Positions 1 to 6,894 of a stretch of DNA of 41,364 nt are shown here, in pieces; the stretch's first letter is position 1, and each line of letters begins with the position of its first letter. The stretch spans positions 1-41,364 of the forward strand of contig JAFUSA010000022.1 in NCBI GenBank assembly GCA_017480745.1, in the 5' to 3' direction. Origin of the DNA: Alphaproteobacteria bacterium (lineage in GTDB: Bacteria; Pseudomonadota; Alphaproteobacteria; RF32; CAG-239). The notes beneath the pieces are model-generated. The model did not search any database. It worked only from the letters and a program-made list of their open reading frames with translations, and was not told where the DNA came from. The position numbers and the translations under genes are program-made.

Positions 1-272
1 AACACTCAATTTAATTGATTATTCTAATCCTGTCTTTCTATTCTACTCATAAAGAATTATTCTTAGGTTCCTTTACTTTCTTGATATACTCGACTTTATA
101 TTTATTCAAAATATACCGTCTGCATATCCTCTTTTTCTATCTCTTATTCACGATGTCTTTACAACCTTACAGAAACTACGCTCTTAAACTTTCTTCACTT
201 CTTAAGCTCCAGTCTCGCGTCCCCGCCTCCGTAAGCATCCTTCCGCTTAATTCATCACCTCGCGGCCGGTGA
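1..272 (-). ncRNA. possible leftward transcript, unassigned
   Basis: This stretch is GC-richer at 185-275 than its T-rich surroundings and lies just downstream of a good minus-strand promoter (278-306). Read on the minus strand it can form a helix between 228-235 and 166-173 (CTTACGGA with TCTGTAAG). An inverted repeat (CATCACC at 253-259, GGTGATG at 268-274) lies at the expected transcription start. No convincing protein is encoded: the 85-codon plus-strand frame is low-complexity, and the minus-strand frames are short and lack spaced ribosome binding sites. It could be a small RNA, a leader for a gene beyond the window, or a diverged repeat. Confidence 0.25.
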
Positions 273-277
273 TGCGT

Positions 278-306
278 TTTATACGTTATCCTTTTCTTCT
301 TGTCAA
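278..306 (-). promoter_or_regulatory. sigma70-type promoter, minus strand
   Basis: On the minus strand, TTGACA (301-306) is followed after exactly 17 bp by TATAAA (278-283). Both boxes are near consensus and transcription would run leftward from about position 271. The rest of 307-558 is T-rich DNA in which I see no gene. It holds one perfect DnaA-box-like nonamer (375-383), probably by chance. Confidence 0.5.
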
Positions 307-558
307 TACTTTTTTTTATTTTTTTTATTATTTTTTATCTCATCTCATAAATGCTTGTTTTTACTATCTTTATTTTATCCACAACCCTGTTACTTTTTTT
401 TATTTTAATACATATTTGCCATAAATTTTATCCTTTTTTAGATGTAAATACCTTCTTTTTTTGCCCTTAATAAAAAAGTTCTACGAATCGCTACACATAT
501 TAATATATGTATTAACAACGATTTGCTGAGAGATTTATACGCGAATCGTAAAAAGTGT

Positions 559-586
559 TTGACTTTTGTATTTTTTATGATATAGT
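559..586 (+). promoter_or_regulatory. promoter of pilin A leader
   Basis: TTGACT (559-564), a 16-bp spacer and TATAGT (581-586). The same box sequences and spacer length occur upstream of the other three pilin leaders, which makes this the family promoter. Transcription should start near 592, immediately before the first leader hairpin. Confidence 0.75.
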
Positions 587-591
587 CATTG

Positions 592-786
592 CAAGATGAG
601 GTAACTCGTCTGAGGTGTCGTAACCTCTTTGAGATTCGTCATTTTATGATGTAAAAATTTCCGACGTTGGTCGGAAGGTTGCAAAATAGAACAACCTGTT
701 TAACATGCAACACTATTTAATCTCAAGTAGTTACGAACTTCCGACCGCTTCAACATGGCGGTTGTTTTAGTGTAATAGCAACAAAA
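592..786 (+). ncRNA. structured pilin leader RNA, copy A
   Basis: Helices visible in order: P1 GATGAG/CTCGTC with a GTAA loop (595-610); P2 GAGGT/ACCTC (612-627); long-range P3 TTGAGAT (629-635) with ATCTCAA (720-726); inside P3, P4 (637-651), P5 TTCCGAC/GTCGGAA (659-676) and P6 GTTGCA/TGCAAC (678-711). After P3 comes a terminator-like hairpin ACCGC/GCGGT (744-762) followed by a U-rich tail. GGTCGGAAG (669-677) can instead pair with CTTCCGACC (738-746). That pairing would destroy P5, cross P3 as a pseudoknot and invade the terminator stem. The three other copies keep these helices with compensating base changes. The function is inferred as transcription attenuation of the downstream pilin; any ligand or protein partner is unknown. 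Confidence 0.75.
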
Positions 787-803
787 ATGAAAGGAAGTTT
801 ACT

Positions 804-1568
804 ATGAGAAACTTAGAAATAAAAAATAATGATTCTCTCGCCCCTTGCGGAAAAGAGAGACAATCCGGACGTTCACTTCTTCCGGAGAGTGGTGTAGATG
901 CGCCGGCTGTTTTGAGCGCCGTGTACACAGACAGTACACCAGCGAGAAACAGACAATCAGATGCGCCGCAATACGGAAGAAGTATGATTGAAATGTTAGG
1001 CGTTCTTGCCATAATCGGTGTTCTATCTGTCGGCGGAATCGCCGGATATTCAAAAGCGATGATGAAGTATAGAATCAATAAAACGATAGAGCAGATAAGT
1101 TTGATAAGTTCTAATATTCAATCTTTTTTTGCGCCGCAAAAGAATTATAGTGGATTAAATGACACAGTAATTAAAAAAGCCAAACTCGTACCTGATGAAA
1201 TTATAGAACTTAAAACTGATGGAACTATAAAACTAAATAATGAATTCGGTGGAGGTATGAGTGTATATAATTATAATAACAGGGCATTTATAATAGCATT
1301 GGAAAATTTACCACAAGAAGCGTGTATTGAATTAGTAACACAAAATTGGATGGACAGTATGACAAGTCTTATAGGATTTGGAAGTCATAATCAATTTGTT
1401 CTTAACGATGATCCTTTTTCCTGCACAAACAGTGGTATAGACACTGAATATTACTCACATTATGGAGCATGGAACGCTTGTCCCAAAGATATACCTTTAG
1501 GATTAGATTTTGCAACAATAGTTTGTGATTCTAATAATTATAATAGTTTAGCTTGGTCATTCAAATAA
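804..1568 (+). CDS. type IV pilin-like protein A
   Basis: A 254-residue prepilin-like protein. Residues 58-67 read GRSMIEMLGV, a class III prepilin signal with Gly at -1 and Glu at mature position 5, but with Arg rather than the usual Phe at position 1. A hydrophobic helix and the family block SKAMMKYRINKTIEQI follow. The C-terminal half carries the family motif EACIELVTQNW and several cysteines, suggesting a disulfide-closed globular domain. Residues 11-57 are an extra segment compared with pilins B and D. The start follows AAAGGAAG. The leader RNA ends just upstream and a bidirectional terminator lies downstream. It is probably exported and assembled or anchored by a type IV pilus or type II secretion machine encoded elsewhere; major pilin versus pseudopilin cannot be decided here. 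Confidence 0.85.
   Translation: MRNLEIKNNDSLAPCGKERQSGRSLLPESGVDAPAVLSAVYTDSTPARNRQSDAPQYGRSMIEMLGVLAIIGVLSVGGIAGYSKAMMKYRINKTIEQISLISSNIQSFFAPQKNYSGLNDTVIKKAKLVPDEIIELKTDGTIKLNNEFGGGMSVYNYNNRAFIIALENLPQEACIELVTQNWMDSMTSLIGFGSHNQFVLNDDPFSCTNSGIDTEYYSHYGAWNACPKDIPLGLDFATIVCDSNNYNSLAWSFK
834..974 (+). repeat. in-frame inverted-repeat-rich insertion in pilin A
   Basis: Codons 11-57 of pilin A have no counterpart in pilins B and D, which run straight from about ten residues into the cleavage motif. The DNA holds several inverted repeats: TCTCTC/GAGAGA (834-839, 855-860) and GTGTAC/GTACAC (921-926, 934-939) with flanking CGC/GCG, plus a direct repeat GATGCGCC (897-904, 960-967). It resembles the palindromic selfish elements found in frame within Rickettsia genes, though no sequence identity to those is claimed. 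Confidence 0.5.
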
Positions 1569-1589
1569 AATAAATTGTTCTAAAAGCGT

Positions 1590-1614
1590 GAAAGCCGGTT
1601 TAATACCGGCTTTC
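1590..1614. terminator. bidirectional terminator
   Basis: A perfect 10-bp stem, GAAAGCCGGT (1590-1599) and ACCGGCTTTC (1605-1614), with a 5-nt loop between the convergent pilin A gene and the gene at 1619-2620. Confidence 0.75.
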
Positions 1615-1618
1615 TTGC

Positions 1619-2620
1619 TTAAAGGCTTTGAGGAAAGGGCTCGTAACCCATTTGCTCCTCATCTTCTTCCTGTTCGGTCAGCTCTTCTTTCAGCGGAGGA
1701 ACAGGAAGATTGACATCTAACTGATTATTGAGCAAAACAATGTAGTCATGCTCGGCGCGATCGGAGATACGGAACGAATCTGGAAAATGCTTACCATTTT
1801 TGAGAAAACGATATTCCATACGAGCAATGATTCCGGAGAACTCGTTACAGTGAAGAACTTTAAGCCCCAACGGATGCACCGCAAAGAATTCAAAATTTTC
1901 GTGCTCGCTATCCAAATAGTCTTGCAACATCGTTTCCGTTACCGGAGCAACCAATGCTTCATACGCGGCCTGATTCCCCTCGTTTTGGCTCAATTCCATA
2001 TAGGCATGATCCAAAATCTTGAAGTTGTCAATCACATAGTTGGCTTTTCCGTGCTCAACTAAATATTTGACCTGTCCGAGACTCAGCAGTTGGCAATAGA
2101 GTTTTTTAGCAAACAGCGCATCACAGGGAAAAGCTTTCAGCCACTCTTGCTCCACACCATCTCCGAAGCAATCGGTTAATGTGAGTTTTTCCCAACCCAA
2201 CATCCGGCTATCGCTCCTTGAAACCATCTGCCACAGAATCGGCATAACCGAATCGCCAACACACTGAGGATTGCGTTCAAGAATCTTGTTCCACCAGTCG
2301 ATAATGAAAACATTGATATCGTCCATCTTAGACAGCCCGCGCGTATACCGCAAAAAATCGCGCATAGCATCATTCCACATTTGAACGTCTGCAACATTTT
2401 CTATCAAAGGCGCAACTTTAAACTGATAAATCAGCTGCTGCAAATTCTGAGAGGCCTTGGCCGTTGCCGAAGTAACATCGGGACTGCCACATAACAGAAC
2501 AATCTCCAAAGCTTTGGAAAATTCCTCAGCTCTGACAATAACCGGTGTGTTACCGTTGAGTTGTGTCTCAAATTCCGAAGAATAGAGACGATCACAAAAT
2601 TTAATAGTATTCATACGCAT
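1619..2620 (-). CDS. conserved-looking hypothetical protein, 333 aa
   Basis: I do not recognise this protein. It is predicted soluble, with no signal peptide or membrane segment. The first 300 residues look globular and helix-rich with many Trp, Leu and Cys residues. The last 30 are strongly acidic with a run of Glu and Asp after a PVPPLKEEL segment. Two ATG codons are available (2620 and 2614); the upstream sequence is AT-rich with no strong ribosome binding site, so the start is uncertain by two codons. It stands alone, convergent with pilin A and divergent from the oxidoreductase at 2825. Codon use matches its neighbours, so it is probably an ordinary lineage gene. Confidence 0.7.
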   Translation of the reverse strand: MRMNTIKFCDRLYSSEFETQLNGNTPVIVRAEEFSKALEIVLLCGSPDVTSATAKASQNLQQLIYQFKVAPLIENVADVQMWNDAMRDFLRYTRGLSKMDDINVFIIDWWNKILERNPQCVGDSVMPILWQMVSRSDSRMLGWEKLTLTDCFGDGVEQEWLKAFPCDALFAKKLYCQLLSLGQVKYLVEHGKANYVIDNFKILDHAYMELSQNEGNQAAYEALVAPVTETMLQDYLDSEHENFEFFAVHPLGLKVLHCNEFSGIIARMEYRFLKNGKHFPDSFRISDRAEHDYIVLLNNQLDVNLPVPPLKEELTEQEEDEEQMGYEPFPQSL

Positions 2621-2824
2621 AAAAATTTGAATAAATATAAAAAAACTTTTATATTTTTACGTCTTTTATCCTTTTTTGTCAAGTTTTATTTTTATTTTTT
2701 TTACAAATAAGCGTAATATTCACATGTAACATTATGTAACAATTTTTTAAGAGCATTTTTACGCAAAATATGTTATATAGCAACTTATATTATGTGAATT
2801 TGGCTGAATTTTAAAGGATTTTAT

Positions 2825-3844
2825 ATGACAAATGTTGTAAAAGTTGCCGTAATCGGTGCCGGGATGATGGGCAAAAACCATCTGAGAACTTATAAAAACA
2901 TGCAAGGTATTGAACTTGTAGGTGTGTATGATATTTTTCCGGAAGCCGCGAAAGCTGCGGCAGAAATGTTCGGAATTAAAGCGTTTTCCTCTATGGAAGA
3001 AGTGGCTGCTAATGTTGACGCTGTCAGCGTAGTTACAACTTCGGTTACACATGCTGATGTTGGAGAATTTTTTATGAACAATGGTATCCATTGTATGATG
3101 GAAAAACCTTTGGCACCAACTCCGGAGGGATGCCGTCGCTTGATTGAAGCCTCTAAAAACAATAATGTTGTATTGATGGTTGGGCATATTGAAAGATTTA
3201 ATCCGGCGGTTGAACAAATGAGTAAGTTGCTTTCGGATACATCTAAGATTCGTTCTTTGACAGCGCAACGTATGTCGGCAGCCAGCGGACGCATTACTGA
3301 TGTTGATGTGGCAATGGATTTGATGATTCACGATGTGGAGGTTATTCAATCGTTGGTGCAATCACCGGTAATTAACGTGCAGGCATCTTCCGTTAAAACT
3401 AAGGAAAATCCCAAAGGAACCGACTATGTTTCCGCCTTGTTGGAATTTGCTAACGGCGTTACCGCCAACATCACTGCCAGCCGCATAACGCAATCGCGTG
3501 TTCGAACTTTAACTGTTACCACCGATACCAACTACATAGATATGGACTTTATCAATCAAAGTATTAATGTTCATACACAAGGGCGCATGCCGTATGTTAA
3601 CCAAGAGGAGATTCCAGAATGGATGAACTATGGTTTGAAAGGTAGTGTTGAACAACTATTTATTCCAACCAATCAACCTCTGTTAGCCGAATTGAACCAC
3701 TTTATTAAGTGCGTAAACGGTGAAGCCACCCCGCGCGTAAACGGTGAGCAGGCTTATGAAGCTTTGCGAGTAATTTGGGAAATTGAAGAAAAGTTAGGTT
3801 TTGTTTCGGCCGAACAGCTACACGCCGAAAACAAAGTTGCTTAA
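2825..3844 (+). CDS. Gfo/Idh/MocA family NAD(P)-dependent oxidoreductase
   Basis: 339 residues. The N-terminal Rossmann domain begins KVAVIGAGMMGKNH, with the dinucleotide-binding glycines at residues 11-16. The family's EKP motif is at residues 93-95 and a DLMIHD motif, giving the catalytic-type Asp and His, is at 165-170. The second half is the alpha/beta substrate domain. Members oxidise or reduce sugars, often nucleotide sugars such as UDP-GlcNAc derivatives for lipid A or surface glycans; the substrate cannot be read from sequence. The start follows AAAGGA with good spacing. It is monocistronic, with a strong terminator directly downstream. Confidence 0.85.
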   Translation: MTNVVKVAVIGAGMMGKNHLRTYKNMQGIELVGVYDIFPEAAKAAAEMFGIKAFSSMEEVAANVDAVSVVTTSVTHADVGEFFMNNGIHCMMEKPLAPTPEGCRRLIEASKNNNVVLMVGHIERFNPAVEQMSKLLSDTSKIRSLTAQRMSAASGRITDVDVAMDLMIHDVEVIQSLVQSPVINVQASSVKTKENPKGTDYVSALLEFANGVTANITASRITQSRVRTLTVTTDTNYIDMDFINQSINVHTQGRMPYVNQEEIPEWMNYGLKGSVEQLFIPTNQPLLAELNHFIKCVNGEATPRVNGEQAYEALRVIWEIEEKLGFVSAEQLHAENKVA

Positions 3845-3864
3845 ATAAAAAACTTCCTCCCAAA

Positions 3865-3891
3865 AACTCCGCTCCTATGGCGGAGTTTTTT
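3865..3891 (+). terminator. rho-independent terminator after oxidoreductase
   Basis: Arms AACTCCGC (3865-3872) and GCGGAGTT (3880-3887) with a 7-nt loop, followed by a T6 run. Confidence 0.85.
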
Positions 3892-3990
3892 GTTATATAT
3901 GGAAGCCTTAAGGTGTTTTGCCAAAATTAGCGAAAATAATGTTTGCAATTTACGGAAATATATGTTAGCATCGTTGCGATGAGGTGGAAT

Positions 3991-5586
3991 ATGAACACAG
4001 ATCCGATTGAAGAAAGCAGAACTATTCGCGGCGGCATACGTGACAAAAACGCAACGCATCATTGGAAAGTTTTGAATAATAACTTTTCGTTGTGCACACC
4101 ACCGAAAAAAATTATCATTTTGCCGGGAAGTGCCTCTATATCTCCAAGGCAAAGCAATGCTTTGTGTAAGGAAGCTGAGGCACTTTTAGCAAGTTGCCCG
4201 ACTCCTTATGAGCTCTGCGGTTTTTACTATTCCAATAGCAATAATCGGCCTAAATTAGTTATTCAACGAGCCGAAGAATTACTTAATTATTTTATTCCGT
4301 TGATTGCCGACAAGGACAAATTAGGCGATTTACACCGTCTGCCGGCAGATAAAGCAGCAAAAAATATGCATAATGTGGTTGTTTTTACTCATTGCTATGG
4401 CAGCCGTATAATTAACGCAGTGGATAAACAATTAAGTATGTTAATGGCAGAAATTGGTTATTCAGAAGAAGAAATTAAAAATATCAACCGTCAACTTTTT
4501 GTGGCTCACCATAACACGCCTGTTGAAGAGTTGGGAATCGAATATTCTAATTTTAGTAACATTTACCGCATCACGCAAGCCGATGAAAATAATAATGCCG
4601 TCAAATATTCTTTGAACAGTTTGCCTTATTATATATTGACCGAAAAAATGGCTGATGACGAAGTTTTAGTGGCTCCGATTTCTGAAAATGAACAGGCATT
4701 GATAGTTCAACAAGTATCTAAGGGCGGTGAATCCGAACATAACGGTGCGTATTGGGAAAAAACACGCGGTAAAACTTTGGCCGGACAGCAAGAAGAAATT
4801 ATGTTTAAGGCAATTTTTAATGAAGCCGTTGCGGCAAAATACCCTCTGCAAAACGTTGCCCAAGTTGTTGATAAAGCTCTTAAAAATAGCGCCGACATTA
4901 AAATTGATTATGCTAAAATGCAACAATACGGTCAGGAGTTTATAGATGACTATAAGGAGTATGTTGCAGAAATAAGCGAAGAATATAATACAGCAAAAAA
5001 CAAAGTACTGAAACATAGATTAAGCACCGATGATATAGAAAATTTATCCGAAGAAGCATTGTTTTTAACCGATGATAAATTCAAAAATTTGTTTGATTAC
5101 GCCGTAAAACAAGATGATTATGAAACTGCGGAAAAACTTTGGCAAAAAATGTTGTTATCTTTTCCGCCGATTGAGCATGGCAAAGATTTGCGCGATACCT
5201 ATAAAGAATATTCCCGCGATTTTTATGAAGCGCAGTATTGTTATTATGAATATGTGCAACATGCTTTGAACAATGATGATGTAAAATTATTCCAAGCTAT
5301 TGTGCAAAATAACGATGTATTACCTTATTTAGACTATTCGTCGGCAGAAGATAAAACGGCTTTAATGGCAGGTGCCATGTATGCAAAAATTGATGCAAAA
5401 AAGGAAAATATGAGTGAGGATATTTATGTTAATGGACTGCTTGCTGTGGCAAAAAGATGCAAACAAACAGCGCCCGACGGCAACAGTCGCAAGGTAAATA
5501 AAAGCCTTGACGCTAAAATATCTGCGCTTGGAATAAATCGCGAAAAAATTGCTCTGTTCAAATCTCAGAACACCGATAGCAGATAA
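3991..5586 (+). CDS. hypothetical protein, 531 aa
   Basis: I do not recognise the family. I start it at the ATG at 3991 because GAGGTGG lies 5-6 nt upstream; an in-frame ATG at 3943 sits in promoter-like AT-rich sequence. The N-terminal third has a hydrophobic strand followed by a turn (KKIIILPGSAS) and later VVVFTHCYGSR, which could be core strands of an alpha/beta fold, but no clear catalytic motif follows. The middle is basic and helical, and the C-terminal 200 residues look like helical repeats with many Tyr, Glu and Lys. No signal peptide or membrane helix is seen. The gene overlaps the end of the convergent pgpA by 22 bp. Confidence 0.7.
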   Translation: MNTDPIEESRTIRGGIRDKNATHHWKVLNNNFSLCTPPKKIIILPGSASISPRQSNALCKEAEALLASCPTPYELCGFYYSNSNNRPKLVIQRAEELLNYFIPLIADKDKLGDLHRLPADKAAKNMHNVVVFTHCYGSRIINAVDKQLSMLMAEIGYSEEEIKNINRQLFVAHHNTPVEELGIEYSNFSNIYRITQADENNNAVKYSLNSLPYYILTEKMADDEVLVAPISENEQALIVQQVSKGGESEHNGAYWEKTRGKTLAGQQEEIMFKAIFNEAVAAKYPLQNVAQVVDKALKNSADIKIDYAKMQQYGQEFIDDYKEYVAEISEEYNTAKNKVLKHRLSTDDIENLSEEALFLTDDKFKNLFDYAVKQDDYETAEKLWQKMLLSFPPIEHGKDLRDTYKEYSRDFYEAQYCYYEYVQHALNNDDVKLFQAIVQNNDVLPYLDYSSAEDKTALMAGAMYAKIDAKKENMSEDIYVNGLLAVAKRCKQTAPDGNSRKVNKSLDAKISALGINREKIALFKSQNTDSR

Positions 5587-6053
5587 GTAACGGCAAACCA
5601 CACACACACACCGCCAATCAAACCGGCACAAACGTCATCCATCATAACTCCGACAGCGTTTTTCATATTGCGATCAAACCATTTTACCGGTCCCATTTTG
5701 CAAATATCAAAAAAACGAAAAGCAACCAAACCTAACAGATAAACCCACCATAAATCAGCACGCTGATATAGTGTATCCGCAACAAATAAAAATGCTAATA
5801 ATTGCCCGACAACCTCATCAACCACCACCTTTCCGGGGTCTTTTTCTTCCATCTTACTAATAACCACATCGGTTGCCATAATACCGATAACGGCAATAAT
5901 AACAGCGGCCGCCAATATTCCATAGGCTCCCGTAAAATATGCCAATACAAATGCTAACGGCAAAGTGCCGATAGAACCGACCGTTCCCGGTGCTTTTGGT
6001 GACAAACCTAGACCGCAATAAGTGGCAATGATATTTGCTGTTTTTTCATTCAT
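5565..6053 (-). CDS. pgpA: phosphatidylglycerophosphatase A
   Basis: 162 residues, the usual length for PgpA, an inner-membrane enzyme that removes phosphate from phosphatidylglycerol phosphate in phospholipid synthesis. Family motifs are all visible: GLGLSPKAPGTVGS at 14-27, DPGKVVVDEVVGQ at 72-84, AFRFFDICK at 111-119 and GVMMDDVCAG at 135-144, holding the conserved acidic residues. Hydrophobic segments alternate with these motifs as expected. The start is preceded by AGGAGA on the minus strand. The last 22 bp overlap the convergent gene at 3991-5586, so the two may interfere transcriptionally. Confidence 0.93.
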   Translation of the reverse strand: MNEKTANIIATYCGLGLSPKAPGTVGSIGTLPLAFVLAYFTGAYGILAAAVIIAVIGIMATDVVISKMEEKDPGKVVVDEVVGQLLAFLFVADTLYQRADLWWVYLLGLVAFRFFDICKMGPVKWFDRNMKNAVGVMMDDVCAGLIGGVCVWFAVTYLLSVF

Positions 6054-6216
6054 AACACATCTCCTCTGATTATTTTTTTACAAGCAAAATATTTATCCGG
6101 CAAATATTTTTATTTTTTTTACACAACGCTAATTTAACCGACTGTGCAAAATTTATGTAATGTTAATAAATTATACACTATAAAAAAACAGAATATAGCC
6201 AAAAGGAGTAATCACG

Positions 6217-6330
6217 ATGGTAAAGAATGATATATTTCATAGAATTGTAGCAACATCATCCCGAGTCTTAATTACTGTAAAACGCTGCAAAAAAAATGTA
6301 GCGGTTGATGCCGGAAAATTATCCGAATAA
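6217..6330 (+). CDS. small ORF, 37 aa
   Basis: A 37-codon frame starting at 6217 behind a very good ribosome binding site (AAAAGGAGTAATCACG). The product is small and basic, with a VLITVKRCKKN stretch. Upstream DNA is AT-rich and could hold a promoter. I recognise no family, and the length alone does not exclude chance. The binding site is the main reason for listing it. Confidence 0.4.
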   Translation: MVKNDIFHRIVATSSRVLITVKRCKKNVAVDAGKLSE

Positions 6331-6380
6331 AATAAATAAAGCACTAAACACTAATATATAATTATTCAGACAGGTGACTG

Positions 6381-6833
6381 ATGAAATACGCTTATAAATT
6401 GAAAGAGTATAAAATAAAAGAACCGGAACCGATAGTTTTAAGAGGATTCGACAGGGTAAACGGCAAAATTGTTCCCAAAATAATGTTTTTTGTAAAGTAT
6501 TCTTTCAACAAGGGATATTTATACCTTGAAGACGGAGAAAGAATGCGGTTAACCCCATTGAGCATGAAAGTTGTTGAACAACTTATAGATGCGTTGCAAA
6601 ATGATGTGCCTTATATGTCTGGTCAACGCTTGTTAGAAGATGCCGGATCCACACAATTTTATATAGGAGGTCTTTTTTCACACGCCTCCAACTGGCGCAA
6701 ATTTATAACCATGCGGGTTATAGGTTATTACAGTCTTAATCTTTATGCAGAATCTACATACGAAGATTATATTCGCCCGTATCTTAGCAGTTTGGAAGAA
6801 TCTCCACCGGAAGATAAGGGATATGGTTGGTAA
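6381..6833 (+). CDS. winged-helix-like protein, tandem paralog 1
   Basis: 150 residues, starting behind AGACAGGTG. It is clearly paralogous to the next gene: the shared blocks are EPEPI, MFFVKY, GER.RLTPL, MKVVE, NDVPYM and a GYY.LNLY segment. The order of a strand, DGERMRLTPLSMKVVEQL, a helical middle and FITMRVIGYYSLNL resembles the effector domain of OmpR/PhoB regulators, whose wing ends in a TVRGVGYRL-like strand. There is no receiver domain. A DNA-binding role is therefore only a suggestion. It sits in an accessory-looking patch next to tRNA-Lys together with a broken pilin gene. Confidence 0.6.
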   Translation: MKYAYKLKEYKIKEPEPIVLRGFDRVNGKIVPKIMFFVKYSFNKGYLYLEDGERMRLTPLSMKVVEQLIDALQNDVPYMSGQRLLEDAGSTQFYIGGLFSHASNWRKFITMRVIGYYSLNLYAESTYEDYIRPYLSSLEESPPEDKGYGW

Positions 6834-6894
6834 ACTTTAATAACAAAATATTTTAATTTTGCAAAAACATAAACTTTTCAAAAAGGAGTTTTAT

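Noticed and set aside
15-272. An 85-codon plus-strand ORF at the left edge
   Set aside because: Low-complexity hydrophobic translation of T-rich DNA, no ribosome binding site, and the C-terminal part lies antisense to a better-supported minus-strand promoter region.
375-383. A perfect DnaA-box-like nonamer in T-rich DNA, suggesting a replication origin
   Set aside because: Only one such site was seen, with no clustered boxes, dnaA, gidA or hemE neighbours and no clear unwinding-element plus box array; a single nonamer in AT-rich DNA is expected by chance.
595-604. A minimal ORF ATG-AGG-TAA conserved in leaders A, C and D, suggesting a regulatory micro-peptide
   Set aside because: The bases are explained by hairpin P1 and its loop; copy B keeps the hairpin but not the codons, so structure, not coding, is conserved.
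592-786. Known classes for the pilin leader: c-di-GMP riboswitch, T-box or hammerhead
   Set aside because: I could not find the conserved c-di-GMP-I core, the T-box UGGN sequence with specifier loop, or the hammerhead CUGAUGA/GAAA core. A covariance search could still overturn this.
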